Counted from the first letter of the stretch, positions 40,915 through 50,080 are shown. The stretch: DNA of 64,000 bases from DSYU01 sp964437595 (GCA_964437595.1 CAYTHO010000004.1:62001-126000), one strand, 5' to 3'. The notes: generated from the sequence alone by a model not told the origin. Made by a program: numbers and translations.

Positions 40915-40943
40915 ATGATATATATAATTGAAAGATTTGTCAA
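40915..40943 (-). promoter_or_regulatory. liv operon promoter
   Basis: TTGACA (40938-40943) and TATCAT (40915-40920) on the minus strand with a 17-base spacer. The spacer is AT-rich (ATTATATA). Confidence 0.82.
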
Positions 40944-41019
40944 TAGGTAGACAAAACTTTTTCCTATTCGGAAAAGGTTGCCGCCGAAATTGCCGATTCT
41001 TTCAGTCTTTTCCGGAAAG

Positions 41020-42222
41020 TCAATCAGGATTCTTTTGCGTCAACGGCAGCTGCACCGTAAAGGTTGTACCTACGTTGAGCGTGCTTTCTACCTCGATCGT
41101 TCCATTATGCATTTCGATAATCCGCCGGCTGATCGACAAGCCCAGCCCCGTTCCGGCGATCGAGCGTTCTACGTTGCTGGCTCGGAAGAAGCGTGTGAAC
41201 AGCTTCGATACCTGATCAGGAGGAATGCCGACTCCTGTATCCTGAACGGAAAAGAATAATTGATCCTCGGCTGCCCAGGCGCGGAGATAAACTTTTCCAT
41301 TTGCGCAGTTGTATTTCACTGCGTTATTTAGCAGGTTCAACAGCGCCTGCTTGAGCTTATCCCGATCGGCTTCCAGGGCAGGCAGGGTATCCGGCGCTTC
41401 GATGTACGTTTCAATACCTCGTTCAGCGGCCTTGATTTTGGCCACTTGCATGCACTCTTCCATGAATGCGCGAAAATCAAAGGCTGTGGGATTAATGCTG
41501 GCTCTGCCAGACTGCAGGCTGGCCAGGTCCAGGAAGATGGATGACAGTTCGTTCAGGCGCTGGGTCTCCTGGTGGATGGTCTGCGCCAGGCGCAGGCGCT
41601 GCTCGGCAGCCAGCTCAGGCCGCTGGAGCAGGTAGGAGGCAGTAAAGAGGGATGACATGGGCGTGCGCAGCTCGTGGACAAACTCCGCGATCAAATCGGA
41701 CTGCTGGAAAAGGCGGCTGTTTTCAATGGCAACAGCAGCCTGAGCCGCAAGCGCCAGCAGAATTTCCTGGTCATCATCATTGAAGCCGCCGCTGCGTTTA
41801 TTTAATACTTCCAGCACGCCGATCAGTTTCTGCTTGGCAATCAGCGGCACGGCGATAATGGAGCGGCTGTCAAAGTTTACTTTCTGGTCGATGTCATCAA
41901 AATGGCGTTTGTCCGCGTTGACGTTGTTGACAATTTGTGGAACGCGGTTTACCGCAACCCACCCGGCAATACTTTCTTCAGGGATGAACAGCTTTTGCAG
42001 CATGGGCGAACTTTCAACGTTGGTCGCCGTTTCAAAATACAGGCGGTGCGTGTGCGGGTCGTGGAGGATGATGGAGGCTTCTTCGGCGTCCACCAGGTCA
42101 ACTGCCACATCCATGATGCTTTTGAGGAGGGATTCGAGGTCCAGGTTGGAAGTCAGGTTGTGGGATACTTGCACGACCCGCTGGTATTGTTTCAACAAAT
42201 GAGAAGTAGAGGCATCTTTCAT
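41020..42222 (-). CDS. GAF-domain sensor histidine kinase
   Basis: A 400-residue soluble kinase: a GAF domain (about 20-170) with SIIAVPLIAKQKLIGVLEVLNK, a dimerisation helix with the phospho-acceptor His in FVHELRTPMSSLFTA (about residue 183) and a C-terminal ATPase with N box LLNLLNNAVKYN, G1 DTGVGIPPDQ, F box LFTRFFRA and G2 GTGLGLSI. No membrane helix. It overlaps the sirtuin gene by 4 bases (ATGA), and the receiver fusion lies just beyond, so the three form an operon. It is the likely phosphodonor for the receiver. Confidence 0.94.
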   Translation of the reverse strand: MKDASTSHLLKQYQRVVQVSHNLTSNLDLESLLKSIMDVAVDLVDAEEASIILHDPHTHRLYFETATNVESSPMLQKLFIPEESIAGWVAVNRVPQIVNNVNADKRHFDDIDQKVNFDSRSIIAVPLIAKQKLIGVLEVLNKRSGGFNDDDQEILLALAAQAAVAIENSRLFQQSDLIAEFVHELRTPMSSLFTASYLLQRPELAAEQRLRLAQTIHQETQRLNELSSIFLDLASLQSGRASINPTAFDFRAFMEECMQVAKIKAAERGIETYIEAPDTLPALEADRDKLKQALLNLLNNAVKYNCANGKVYLRAWAAEDQLFFSVQDTGVGIPPDQVSKLFTRFFRASNVERSIAGTGLGLSISRRIIEMHNGTIEVESTLNVGTTFTVQLPLTQKNPD

Positions 42223-43022
42223 AAGATCATCCTCGCAATTTGGGGCAGCGCTTCGGCGACATTATACGGCAGCAGAACCTCTGCATACTCGTCCAGAAAC
42301 GTTGGGGTTAAATTGTTGATGATCAGGTGCGCGCCGTGTTCCACGCCGAGTTCTGGCAGGGATGCCGCGGGCCAGACCTGGAGCGAAGACCCGGCAACAA
42401 GCACAACATCAGCGCGTTTGCAATGTTCTTCGGCCCCCTGCCAGGTATCAAAAGGCAGCATCTCTCCGAATAGAACAATATCGGGCTTCAACACCTGGGC
42501 GCAGTCCGAACAGCGGGGGAGATGGTCGGAGACCAAATCCTCGCTGCCCTGTAGGGCACCTTCGATTTCCGCGCGAAAATTTTCTGCTTCCCAGGTTCGG
42601 TGGCATTTTGGGCAGGTGACTGTGCGAAGCGATCCATGAACTTCGTAAATATTCTTAGATCCTGCCCGCTGGTGCAGATTATCGATGTTCTGGGTGATGA
42701 GAGCTTTGATTATGCCGGCTTCTTCAAGCTGCGCCAGGGCAATGTGGGCGGGGTTGGGCTGGGCGGCCCAGATATTTTTCAGCAGCGGGCGAAGCCAGTT
42801 GTAGAAGCGTTCCGGGTGAGATTGGAATACGCCCAGCGAGGAAACATCCATGGGGTTTGATTTTTCCCACAGACCGGTTCCTCGCGAGCGGAAATCGGGG
42901 ATGCCCGAGGGGGTGGAAATGCCGGCGCCGGTGAACACCACGGCATGGCGCGCTGAGCGCAGCAGCCGGGCAGCGTCTTTCAGGGCGGATTCGTCTGACG
43001 GTGTACTGCCGGGACTGCTCAT
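42219..43022 (-). CDS. cobB: NAD-dependent protein deacylase, Sir2 family
   Basis: A 267-residue sirtuin that removes acyl groups from lysines using NAD. It has GAGISTPSGIPDFRS (NAD binding), TQNIDNLHQRAGS with catalytic His in EVHGSL, the zinc cysteines CPKC and CSDC, and the DIVLFGEMLP and VVLVAGSSLQVWPAAS motifs. Length is normal. Overlaps of 4 bases at both ends place it inside a two-component operon, which is unusual for a sirtuin. A regulatory role on the neighbours is speculation. Confidence 0.95.
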   Translation of the reverse strand: MSSPGSTPSDESALKDAARLLRSARHAVVFTGAGISTPSGIPDFRSRGTGLWEKSNPMDVSSLGVFQSHPERFYNWLRPLLKNIWAAQPNPAHIALAQLEEAGIIKALITQNIDNLHQRAGSKNIYEVHGSLRTVTCPKCHRTWEAENFRAEIEGALQGSEDLVSDHLPRCSDCAQVLKPDIVLFGEMLPFDTWQGAEEHCKRADVVLVAGSSLQVWPAASLPELGVEHGAHLIINNLTPTFLDEYAEVLLPYNVAEALPQIARMIL

Positions 43023-44164
43023 ACCGGTACCCGTTGAATCAGCCGCTCAGCCAGGCTGCTGTACTGCTGGCCGAGCACTCCTCCTATCTGTACCTGGATT
43101 AATGGTATATTGCGGTTCGCGGCCTGGAAGGCAATTTCAGGCGCGGGCGGGATGACTTGAGCTACCGGAACGCCGAGGGTCTCTTGCATTTGCGCCAGGG
43201 AGAGTTGAACATCGGCGCGAATGCGATTGATGCTGACGACCGACATGAGCTTGGACCGTCCAAAGCCTTTGCTGCCTAAATCATCGATCAGGAAACGCGT
43301 GCGCTGAACGTTGGCCGGGAACGGAGCGGTGACAACGATCACTTCGTTGCACTGGTTCAACAGCATATCATAACCGGGGATATAGTTCGTGCCGATATCC
43401 AGCAGAACCAGTTTTGCCAGCAGCGGCAGGTTTTCCACTACCGATTCGAGCTGGTCGGTGGCGCCCATCAGTTCAGAGTCTTTTGCCTTGGGGGAAGCCA
43501 TGAGCAGCCGGATGCCCGAAGGCATGCGTGCAAGTTCGTTTTCGATGGCAGCCGCGGTGATATCTTGAGCGCGCATCTGCATTAAATGCGACAGGCCGTC
43601 GGTAAGGTTATTTCCCAATTCAATACCCCAGGTACCCTGACCAGGGCGCACTTCGGCGGCGATGACTTCCGCTTTTGTTTTTTGGTGAAAAGCGATTGCC
43701 AGGTTCAATGCTAACGTTGAGACGCCTTCACCGCCCTTGGCGGCCAGAACGCCAATCACATACCCCCGTTCTCGAGAGGTGGCCGTGCGGGTTTTGCTGC
43801 GCTGGAGCAGCGCGCGCATGTGGGCCGTCAGCTCGGCAGGGTGGATGGGCTTGGTCAGGTAATCATCTACGCCAGCTTCATACCCGGAGATCTTATCATC
43901 CACCTGGGTCTTGGCGGTAAACATCAGAATGGGAATATTGGCTGTTTCGGAATCCCGGCGCAAGCGGCGGGTGACTTCGTAGCCATCGAGATCAGGCATC
44001 ATCACATCCAGGAGGATGACATCTGGGTGCTCAGAGTGGGCCATTTGCAGCGCCTGCGCGCCGTTATTGGCAGCCAGAATCTTATAACCCTGGCGTTCCA
44101 ACATCAGGCCAACCAGCCGCAGGGTTTGAACGTCGTCATCTACGATCAATACTTTGTCTGCCAT
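43019..44164 (-). CDS. Receiver domain fused to CpaE/TadZ-like ParA-family ATPase
   Basis: A 381-residue fusion. Residues 1-125 are a receiver: VDDD, phospho-acceptor in DVILLDVMMPDLDGYEV, Thr in FTAKT and Lys in LTKP. Residues 140-381 are a MinD/ParA-like domain beginning VIGVLAAKGGEGVSTLALNLAI, where the second Lys of the deviant Walker A is Val, as in CpaE/TadZ proteins that act as positional markers for pili. No pilus genes are in the window. The ATG at 44164 has AAGGG upstream; the frame extends to 44221. It is the first gene of the operon with the sirtuin and kinase. Confidence 0.92.
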   Translation of the reverse strand: MADKVLIVDDDVQTLRLVGLMLERQGYKILAANNGAQALQMAHSEHPDVILLDVMMPDLDGYEVTRRLRRDSETANIPILMFTAKTQVDDKISGYEAGVDDYLTKPIHPAELTAHMRALLQRSKTRTATSRERGYVIGVLAAKGGEGVSTLALNLAIAFHQKTKAEVIAAEVRPGQGTWGIELGNNLTDGLSHLMQMRAQDITAAAIENELARMPSGIRLLMASPKAKDSELMGATDQLESVVENLPLLAKLVLLDIGTNYIPGYDMLLNQCNEVIVVTAPFPANVQRTRFLIDDLGSKGFGRSKLMSVVSINRIRADVQLSLAQMQETLGVPVAQVIPPAPEIAFQAANRNIPLIQVQIGGVLGQQYSSLAERLIQRVPV

Positions 44165-44231
44165 AGCGTGATTTCCCTTCTCGATGGATGGACTCTCACT
44201 ATATTGTACAACAGAAATCAAGAGCAGTAGG

Positions 44232-46049
44232 TTAGTAAAGACCTGGGTCCGGCTGTGGGTTCATTTTTTGCTGCACCGTGTACAGCCGGTGGTAAAGTCC
44301 GTTTTTCGACACCAGCTCTTCATGGGTGCCAACCTCGGCAATGCGCCGGCCCTCCAGAACCACGATTTTGTGCGCGCTGCGGATGGTTGACAGCCGGTGG
44401 GCAATGATGATGGTGGTGCGCCCAACCATCAGGCGCTCCAGGGCCTGCTGGATGAGCATTTCGGTTTCAGTATCTACGGAGGAAGTGGCTTCATCCAGGA
44501 TCAGGATAGGGGAATCTTTCAACACCGCGCGGGCGATGGAAAGGCGCTGTTTCTGGCCTCCAGAGAGCTTGACCCCGCGTTCGCCGACCAGCGTATCGTA
44601 GCCATCAGGCAGTGACATAATAAAATCGTGAGCGTTGGCGATTTTGGATGCTTCAATCATCTGCGCTTCGGTGGCATTGGGACGGCCAAACATGATGTTA
44701 TCGCGCACGCTGCCATGGAACAGGAATACATCCTGTAGGACGATGCTGATTTGCTGGCGCAGCGTGTCCAGGGTAATATCGCGCAGGTCGCGACCGTCGA
44801 GGGTGATGGAGCCGCTGCAAACATCGTAAAAGCGCGGGATGAGGCTGACGGTGGTGGTCTTACCAACCCCGGTAGGCCCAACCAGGGCAACAACCTGGTG
44901 GGCGGGGATTTTCAGCGAGACGTGCTCGAGAACTGGATCGCCCTGGCTGTACTGGAAGCTGACATCGTGGAATTCAATCTCGCCATTGGCGCGCTCTTTG
45001 AGGTCCACAGCGCCAGGACGGTTGCGCAACTCGGGCTCTTCGTCCAGCAGATCGGCCACCCGGTCGGCGCCAGCCAGCGACTGCTGGACCGATTCCCAGG
45101 CATTGCCCAGGTTGCGGACGGGCTCGTAGAACATTTCGAGATAGAGGAAGAAGGCCACCAGTTCGGCTACTGAGAGCACGCCCTGGTAGGCCAGCCGCCC
45201 GCCGAAGAAGATCACCACCAGGTAGCCCAGCGATGAGGTGAATTCGATGAAGGGCTGGTAGATGGCCATCAGGCGTAGGGCGGCTAGCATGGAGAGGCGG
45301 TAGCGGTGGATGCTCTGGCCCACCCGCTCGGCTTCTACATCTTCACGGGTGAAGGCTTTGATCTCGCGGATGCCCGAGATGGCATCGTTGAGCACGGCGT
45401 TAAATTCGCCCAATTCTTTCTGGCGGTTGCGAAAGGCTGGCCGCACGTAGCGCGCATACACGCGCAGCGACAAGATGACCAGCGGAATGGGGATCAGGGT
45501 GAGCAGGGCCAGGCGCCAGTTCATGACAAAAAGCATGATGCTGATGGCGACAAAGGTGATAATGTTGACCAGCACATCCGGGATGGCGTGGGCGATCAGG
45601 CTTTCGAACATGTCGGTATCGTTAATTACCCGCGACATCATCTGGCCGGTTTGTTTGTCTTCAAAGAAGCGCAGGCTCAAGCGCTGGAGGTGTTCGTAAA
45701 CGTGCTTGCGCAGGTCGGCGACGACGCCCCAGCCAGCCACATGTGCCATGTAGCTGCGCACAAACGACGCGCCGCCGCGGACGATGTAAACGGCCAGGCC
45801 GATCAGCGCCAGGGTGGTAATTAGCTGCCAGGTGGATTCAGAAATAGGCCGGGCCGTTACCGATTCGATTAGTGTTTTGACGATCCAGGGAAGAACGAGT
45901 TTGACCCCGGTGAGCAGCAGCATGGCGGCGACAGTCGCGGTGAGCGGGCCAACGTAGCTGCGGGCATAATTGAGAACCAGCCAGGTGGGGCTGCGCCGTT
46001 TTTTATCGGGTTGCGCACTGGCCTGGTTCGGTACAGATAATGTTGCCAC
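44232..46049 (-). CDS. ABC exporter, homodimeric type
   Basis: A 605-residue half-transporter with six helices (about 40-330) and an ATPase: Walker A GPTGVGKTT, canonical signature LSGGQKQRLSIARAVL, Walker B LILDEATSSVD with Glu and H-loop IAHRLSTI. All catalytic residues are intact, so it can work as a homodimer, unlike the pair at 10990-14644. The start is GTG 46049. Export of lipid, peptide or drug is possible; the substrate is unknown. The next operon begins 67 bases after its stop. Confidence 0.93.
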   Translation of the reverse strand: MATLSVPNQASAQPDKKRRSPTWLVLNYARSYVGPLTATVAAMLLLTGVKLVLPWIVKTLIESVTARPISESTWQLITTLALIGLAVYIVRGGASFVRSYMAHVAGWGVVADLRKHVYEHLQRLSLRFFEDKQTGQMMSRVINDTDMFESLIAHAIPDVLVNIITFVAISIMLFVMNWRLALLTLIPIPLVILSLRVYARYVRPAFRNRQKELGEFNAVLNDAISGIREIKAFTREDVEAERVGQSIHRYRLSMLAALRLMAIYQPFIEFTSSLGYLVVIFFGGRLAYQGVLSVAELVAFFLYLEMFYEPVRNLGNAWESVQQSLAGADRVADLLDEEPELRNRPGAVDLKERANGEIEFHDVSFQYSQGDPVLEHVSLKIPAHQVVALVGPTGVGKTTTVSLIPRFYDVCSGSITLDGRDLRDITLDTLRQQISIVLQDVFLFHGSVRDNIMFGRPNATEAQMIEASKIANAHDFIMSLPDGYDTLVGERGVKLSGGQKQRLSIARAVLKDSPILILDEATSSVDTETEMLIQQALERLMVGRTTIIIAHRLSTIRSAHKIVVLEGRRIAEVGTHEELVSKNGLYHRLYTVQQKMNPQPDPGLY

Positions 46050-46154
46050 TTTTAAGGGACCTCTGGTTTCATGGGTTAATTTCTCGAATTTAATGACATT
46101 ATATCATCGAGGAAAACCCTCCCTTTGAACGGCGGCCTTACCTTTTTGTAAGCT

Positions 46155-46224
46155 AGTACCCGGCGGCATAAATACCTCTATGGTTAGCGCGCAGCGCCGG
46201 GTACTTGCGCCAGGAGGCCTGGCG
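46155..46224. repeat. Two adjacent hairpins of unknown role
   Basis: AGTACCCGGCG (46155-46165) and CGCCGGGTACT (46195-46205) form an 11-pair stem around 29 bases, directly followed by CGCCAGG-AGG-CCTGGCG (46208-46224). They lie in the 230 bases between the arfB stop and the ABC exporter start, both on minus. No T-run is adjacent. The rest of this interval shows only a minor AATAAC/GTTATT repeat near 46246-46263. Confidence 0.5.
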
Positions 46225-46279
46225 AAAACAGTTGGGCGGAACCGGCGAATAACAACATAGTTATTTACGCCCGACTGTA

Positions 46280-46705
46280 CTATTCGCGCTCGCTCGCATG
46301 CGGCCCGCGCAGGCGCTTGATTTCTCCGCGACGCCGCTTTTCGTCCAGGCGGCGCGCTTTGGCGGCAACGCTGGGCCGTGTCTTTTTGCGCGGTTTCGGC
46401 TGGTGGGACGCCTGGCGGAGCAGATCGGACAGGCGCAGCAGGGCATCGGCGCGGTTTTGTTCCTGGGTGCGGTACTGTTTCGCTTCGATAATCAGGATGC
46501 CCTCTTCGGTAATGCGATTTCGGGCAAGGATGTGCAGGCGCTGTTTTACTTCATCCGGTAATGTGGTGGAAGCATCCATGTTATAACGAAGTTGAACACC
46601 AGACGCAACCTTGTTTACGTTCTGCCCTCCAGGGCCAGAAGAACGGATGAAATCGAGCGATATATCACTCTCATTTACCCAGATGTCCGGTGCTATTTCG
46701 ATCAT
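46280..46705 (-). CDS. arfB: Alternative ribosome-rescue factor ArfB (peptidyl-tRNA hydrolase)
   Basis: A 141-residue ArfB/ICT1-type protein. It has the GGQ motif in RSSGPGGQNVNKV, which hydrolyses peptidyl-tRNA on stalled ribosomes, and a basic C-terminal tail (KPRKKTRPSVAAKARRLDEKRRRGEIKRLRG) that enters the empty mRNA channel. Length and tail separate it from release factors. It overlaps the methyltransferase gene by 4 bases. Confidence 0.94.
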   Translation of the reverse strand: MIEIAPDIWVNESDISLDFIRSSGPGGQNVNKVASGVQLRYNMDASTTLPDEVKQRLHILARNRITEEGILIIEAKQYRTQEQNRADALLRLSDLLRQASHQPKPRKKTRPSVAAKARRLDEKRRRGEIKRLRGPHASERE

Positions 46706-47628
46706 ACGGTATTGGTCTTTTTCCCCACGATCATGATATGTTCTTCAGGGAAGTCCATGCCGGGCGTCAGGATTTTTACAGTGCGGCGCCATTTTTCATC
46801 GTCTACGGTCAGTGTGCGCAGATCGAGAATTTCCAGCCCTTCCCGGGCAAAGGCGGCCTGAAATTCCTGCATGGTATAGTATTGGTAGCTTTCGTACCGT
46901 TCGGTTAGCCAGAGGCGCTTGCCCAGGAAGATGGACTTGGTGATGTAGCGGGTGAAATCGCGCAGCGACAATTCCACAGTGCGGGGGCTGCCCAGGGTGC
47001 GGTAAAGAATTCGGAAAGGGCGGTATTCCTGGGCAAAGGTGACGAAGTGCTCGCGGGCCTGATCCGTCAAAAAGCGCAGGCGCACTTTTTGGGTGGTATC
47101 CCCGGTGGGCTCCAGGCCGTCGAACAGCACCAGGCAGCCGCCCGGCAGCACCCGGCTGGCGGCGAGTGAGAAGGTTTGCTGTACGCGCTCCTTTGCGGCA
47201 GGTCTGTCCACTTCGCCCAGGGCTTCGGAGTACCCGGCGGAGAACACCTCGTGCAGGGCGTTCACTAACAGAACGAGGTCAAACTGCCCCAACCCTTCCA
47301 GCAGGCGGGCATCGGTAAAATCGCCTTCCACGAAGGTCATAAATGGGAAGGCGCGCCGCGCGGTCTGCAGCGAAGACGGCAGATAATCGATGCCAACGCA
47401 CGCCCGGCTTTCGCAAACCTGCGCGTGCCCTTCAACCAGCGCGCCGATGATCTGGCCTTCTCCACAGCCCAATTCAAGCAGCCGTAAGGGGCGCGCGAGC
47501 TGGGCAGACACCCGCCGGATGAGGGCGGAAATGGCCAGGATGGCCTGTTTTTTCCCCAGGTTTTGCAGCTCCTGCAAACGGACTTCCCAATATAAATCCC
47601 AGAATGCGCTGCTCTCTTCAAGTGGCAT
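46702..47628 (-). CDS. SAM-dependent methyltransferase, class I
   Basis: A 308-residue protein with motif I LRLLELGCGEGQIIGAL near residue 50, an acidic GIDYLPSSL motif II and FDLVLLVNALHEVFS motif IV. A long C-terminal region (about 180-308) has RFLTDQAREHFVTFAQEY and is not assigned. The substrate is unknown. It overlaps genes on both sides (4 bases with arfB, 1 base with the flippase-like gene), which places it in one operon with them. Confidence 0.82.
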   Translation of the reverse strand: MPLEESSAFWDLYWEVRLQELQNLGKKQAILAISALIRRVSAQLARPLRLLELGCGEGQIIGALVEGHAQVCESRACVGIDYLPSSLQTARRAFPFMTFVEGDFTDARLLEGLGQFDLVLLVNALHEVFSAGYSEALGEVDRPAAKERVQQTFSLAASRVLPGGCLVLFDGLEPTGDTTQKVRLRFLTDQAREHFVTFAQEYRPFRILYRTLGSPRTVELSLRDFTRYITKSIFLGKRLWLTERYESYQYYTMQEFQAAFAREGLEILDLRTLTVDDEKWRRTVKILTPGMDFPEEHIMIVGKKTNTV

Positions 47629-48722
47629 TACTTTTTATCCCCCCAGCGGGCGGAAATCACGCTGGCTGGTTCCGCGTCGTCCGCCTCAATGGAATATACC
47701 TCACTCGTGGAGGCTAAGTGCACTGGCGGCGGCTGTTTTTGGAGCAGGCGGATGGTAACCATGCCGACTAAGAATGGCATCCAGAAACTAAAGCCGCGGT
47801 AGATGAGGGTGACCACCGTCGCCTGGCCCAGGGGCACGCCCAACGATCCCAGTGCGACCGCCAGGACGCCTTCAACGATGCCAACCCCAGCCGGGGTAGG
47901 CGAGACGAAGAGGAATAGATCGGCAATCCCCAGCCCTGCGACCAGTGTTGCGGGGTCCGTTGGAACCGTGAAAGCCTGGAATGACAAAAACAATACGATG
48001 AGCAGCAGGGCTTTGCCTAACAGGGTGAAGAGCAGGGGCCATGCTGCCCAGCGCGGGTTGCCGCGCAGGGCGGCGATGCCTTCGGAAATTTCCGCGGAGA
48101 AAGAGTAAGCCCTGGCTACGTGCAGGTAGTCGCGGTGGATGAATGGGCGCAGCATGGCATTGACTGCCCGCATCAACCAGGCAAGGATCTTACCGAGCGC
48201 CTGGGTGGACTGCATGCCCAGGTACAGCAGTACGCCAATTGCCAGGGCGCCAGCCAGCAGGATGAGCGATGCGGTAATTTCCGCCCAATGCAGGGTGTTG
48301 CGCCGGGCAAGTTCGGCTAACCCGGCAGTAGTGATCACCAGTGTGCCGATATATTCGAACCAGATGTACAGCACGGCAGCAACCGTCACTTTCGCGGTGG
48401 AGCGCCCGCTGCGCTTGGCTTCCGCGATGTAAACGGCCATCGCACTCAGCCCGGCTGAAGGGGCTGCTACCGTCATAAAATTGGCAGCCGTTACGAGCTT
48501 CAGCATGTAGAGACGTTCTTCTTTCATGCCCAGCACCCGGTAGATGGACTGGTAGAAAGCGCTCAGGTTGTAAATCCAGGCGCACTGCACCAGGAAGGCT
48601 AACCCCAGGTAAATTGGTTTTCCACGCTGAAATGCATTCAGGATTTCACTCAGTTCCGCTACCCGGGCGAGGATAAATAAGACGCCCAGCAGCAGCACCA
48701 GTGCGATGATCAATTTCCGCAT
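47628..48722 (-). CDS. Flippase-like integral membrane protein (UPF0104/LPG synthase TM family)
   Basis: A 364-residue protein with about eight helices of the lysylphosphatidylglycerol synthase transmembrane family, including PSAGLSAMAVYIAEAKRSGRSTAKV and the conserved LFLFVSPTPAGVGIVEGVLAVAL near residue 270. There is no C-terminal synthase domain, so it resembles stand-alone flippase-like proteins thought to move lipids. The tail (about 330-364) is cytoplasmic. It is the first gene of the operon with the methyltransferase and arfB. Confidence 0.85.
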   Translation of the reverse strand: MRKLIIALVLLLGVLFILARVAELSEILNAFQRGKPIYLGLAFLVQCAWIYNLSAFYQSIYRVLGMKEERLYMLKLVTAANFMTVAAPSAGLSAMAVYIAEAKRSGRSTAKVTVAAVLYIWFEYIGTLVITTAGLAELARRNTLHWAEITASLILLAGALAIGVLLYLGMQSTQALGKILAWLMRAVNAMLRPFIHRDYLHVARAYSFSAEISEGIAALRGNPRWAAWPLLFTLLGKALLLIVLFLSFQAFTVPTDPATLVAGLGIADLFLFVSPTPAGVGIVEGVLAVALGSLGVPLGQATVVTLIYRGFSFWMPFLVGMVTIRLLQKQPPPVHLASTSEVYSIEADDAEPASVISARWGDKK

Positions 48723-48738
48723 TTGTCCATTATAGCGG

Positions 48739-48769
48739 AAAAAAACGGCAGGTTGGAGGCCTGCCGTTT
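48739..48769 (-). terminator. Intrinsic terminator of the ctpA gene
   Basis: AAACGGCAGG and CCTGCCGTTT flank a 7-base loop; on the minus strand seven T follow. It lies 10 bases past the protease stop. Confidence 0.85.
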
Positions 48770-48778
48770 CATTCCGTT

Positions 48779-50026
48779 TTACTTTTCCTGATGGAGTATC
48801 TCGATCGCTTTATCGAGCTGCGGGTCCCGCTTGGCTTCGATGTCCTCATCCGACAGTTTGACCTCTACATCAGGCGATAGACCCACTTGGTGGATCTGGC
48901 GTTCTTTAGGCGTCAGCCAGCGCGCGATGGTCACGCGCACGGCGCCTTGTTTGTTCTTCAACTCGATCCAGTTTTGCACGGAACCTTTCCCGTAAGTGGT
49001 GACGCCCACCAGCGTACCGCGCTCGTAATCCTGGATAGCCCCGGCGGTGATTTCAGATGCGGAGGCGGTGCCTTCATTCACCAGCACTACCAGCGGGATC
49101 TCCGTAGCCATCCCGCCAGACATGGCGTTGTAGGTATCTTTCGTTCCATCACCATATTCTTCATACATCACAACGCCTTTCGGAACGAACTGCGATACCA
49201 CTTCAATGGCCGTTTTTAAGTACCCGCCGCCGTTGTTGCGCAGGTCGAGGATGAGGCCTTTGGGTTTCTTCGCCATCAGGTCTTTCAACGCGGCTTTGAG
49301 ATCGCCGGTGGTGTCCTCGCCAAAGGATGTCATTTGAATGTAGGCGATGTTGTCCTCGAGCATCTTGTACTCGACGCTCTTCAGGGTGATTTTTGCGCGG
49401 GTGATAGTGACATCGAAGGGCTGATCAACACCCTCCCGTACGACAGTAAGGATAACCTTTGTCCCGGCAGGGCCGAGGATGCGGCGCAGCACCAGGTTAC
49501 CATCCACGCCGGTCATGTCCTCACCGTCCACCTTGATGATCGTGTCACCTGACTTTAACCCGGCCTCTTCTGCCGGCGACCCGGGCATGGGGCTGGTGAT
49601 GGTCAGGTATTCTCCGGTGGTATCCACATACGCGCCAATGCCTTCGTACTCGCCATCCATAGGCATATTGGCCTGTTGAAACTCATCCGGGTCCATATAC
49701 GAGCTGTGCTGATCTCCCAGCGCTTCCATCATGCCGCGGATCGCGCCGCGCATCAGGGCTGTATCATCAACGGGCTGGTCGACATATTGTTCGTGAACGA
49801 TATCCCAGGCCTCCCAGAATGGAGCAAACAATGTATCTGGGATGGAAGACGAAGCGCCGGGTGACGTTTGCCCGGCTGCCGGAGCCTGTTCGGGAGCAGG
49901 AAGGACGTTTGACACCGGGTTATTTCCGGGCAGTAACCAGCCAACAATTAAACCGCCGGAAAAAGCACCCAGCAGTAAAAGAATTGATACACAACCTACG
50001 AGCAGAAAGCGAGAGGCTTTCGACAT
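48779..50026 (-). CDS. ctpA: Carboxy-terminal processing protease, S41 family
   Basis: A 415-residue exported protease. An N-terminal membrane anchor (about 5-32) is followed by a helical region, a PDZ domain (about 115-200, YEGIGAYVDTTGEYLTITSPMPGSPAEEAGLKSGD) and the S41 catalytic core with the Ser in EGTASASEITAGAI and the Lys in TYGKGSVQ. CtpA-like enzymes trim C-termini of extracytoplasmic proteins. A -10 like box (50081-50086) lies 55 bases upstream. It is probably monocistronic. Confidence 0.94.
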   Translation of the reverse strand: MSKASRFLLVGCVSILLLLGAFSGGLIVGWLLPGNNPVSNVLPAPEQAPAAGQTSPGASSSIPDTLFAPFWEAWDIVHEQYVDQPVDDTALMRGAIRGMMEALGDQHSSYMDPDEFQQANMPMDGEYEGIGAYVDTTGEYLTITSPMPGSPAEEAGLKSGDTIIKVDGEDMTGVDGNLVLRRILGPAGTKVILTVVREGVDQPFDVTITRAKITLKSVEYKMLEDNIAYIQMTSFGEDTTGDLKAALKDLMAKKPKGLILDLRNNGGGYLKTAIEVVSQFVPKGVVMYEEYGDGTKDTYNAMSGGMATEIPLVVLVNEGTASASEITAGAIQDYERGTLVGVTTYGKGSVQNWIELKNKQGAVRVTIARWLTPKERQIHQVGLSPDVEVKLSDEDIEAKRDPQLDKAIEILHQEK

Positions 50027-50080
50027 AATTTATCTCCTGATTCTTACGAATACCTTTATTGCTTACCGCAATCCAAGGTT

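Noticed and set aside
46170..46200. GTTAGCGC string resembling an integron attC core
   Set aside because: No paired core site, no integrase and no gene cassettes nearby.
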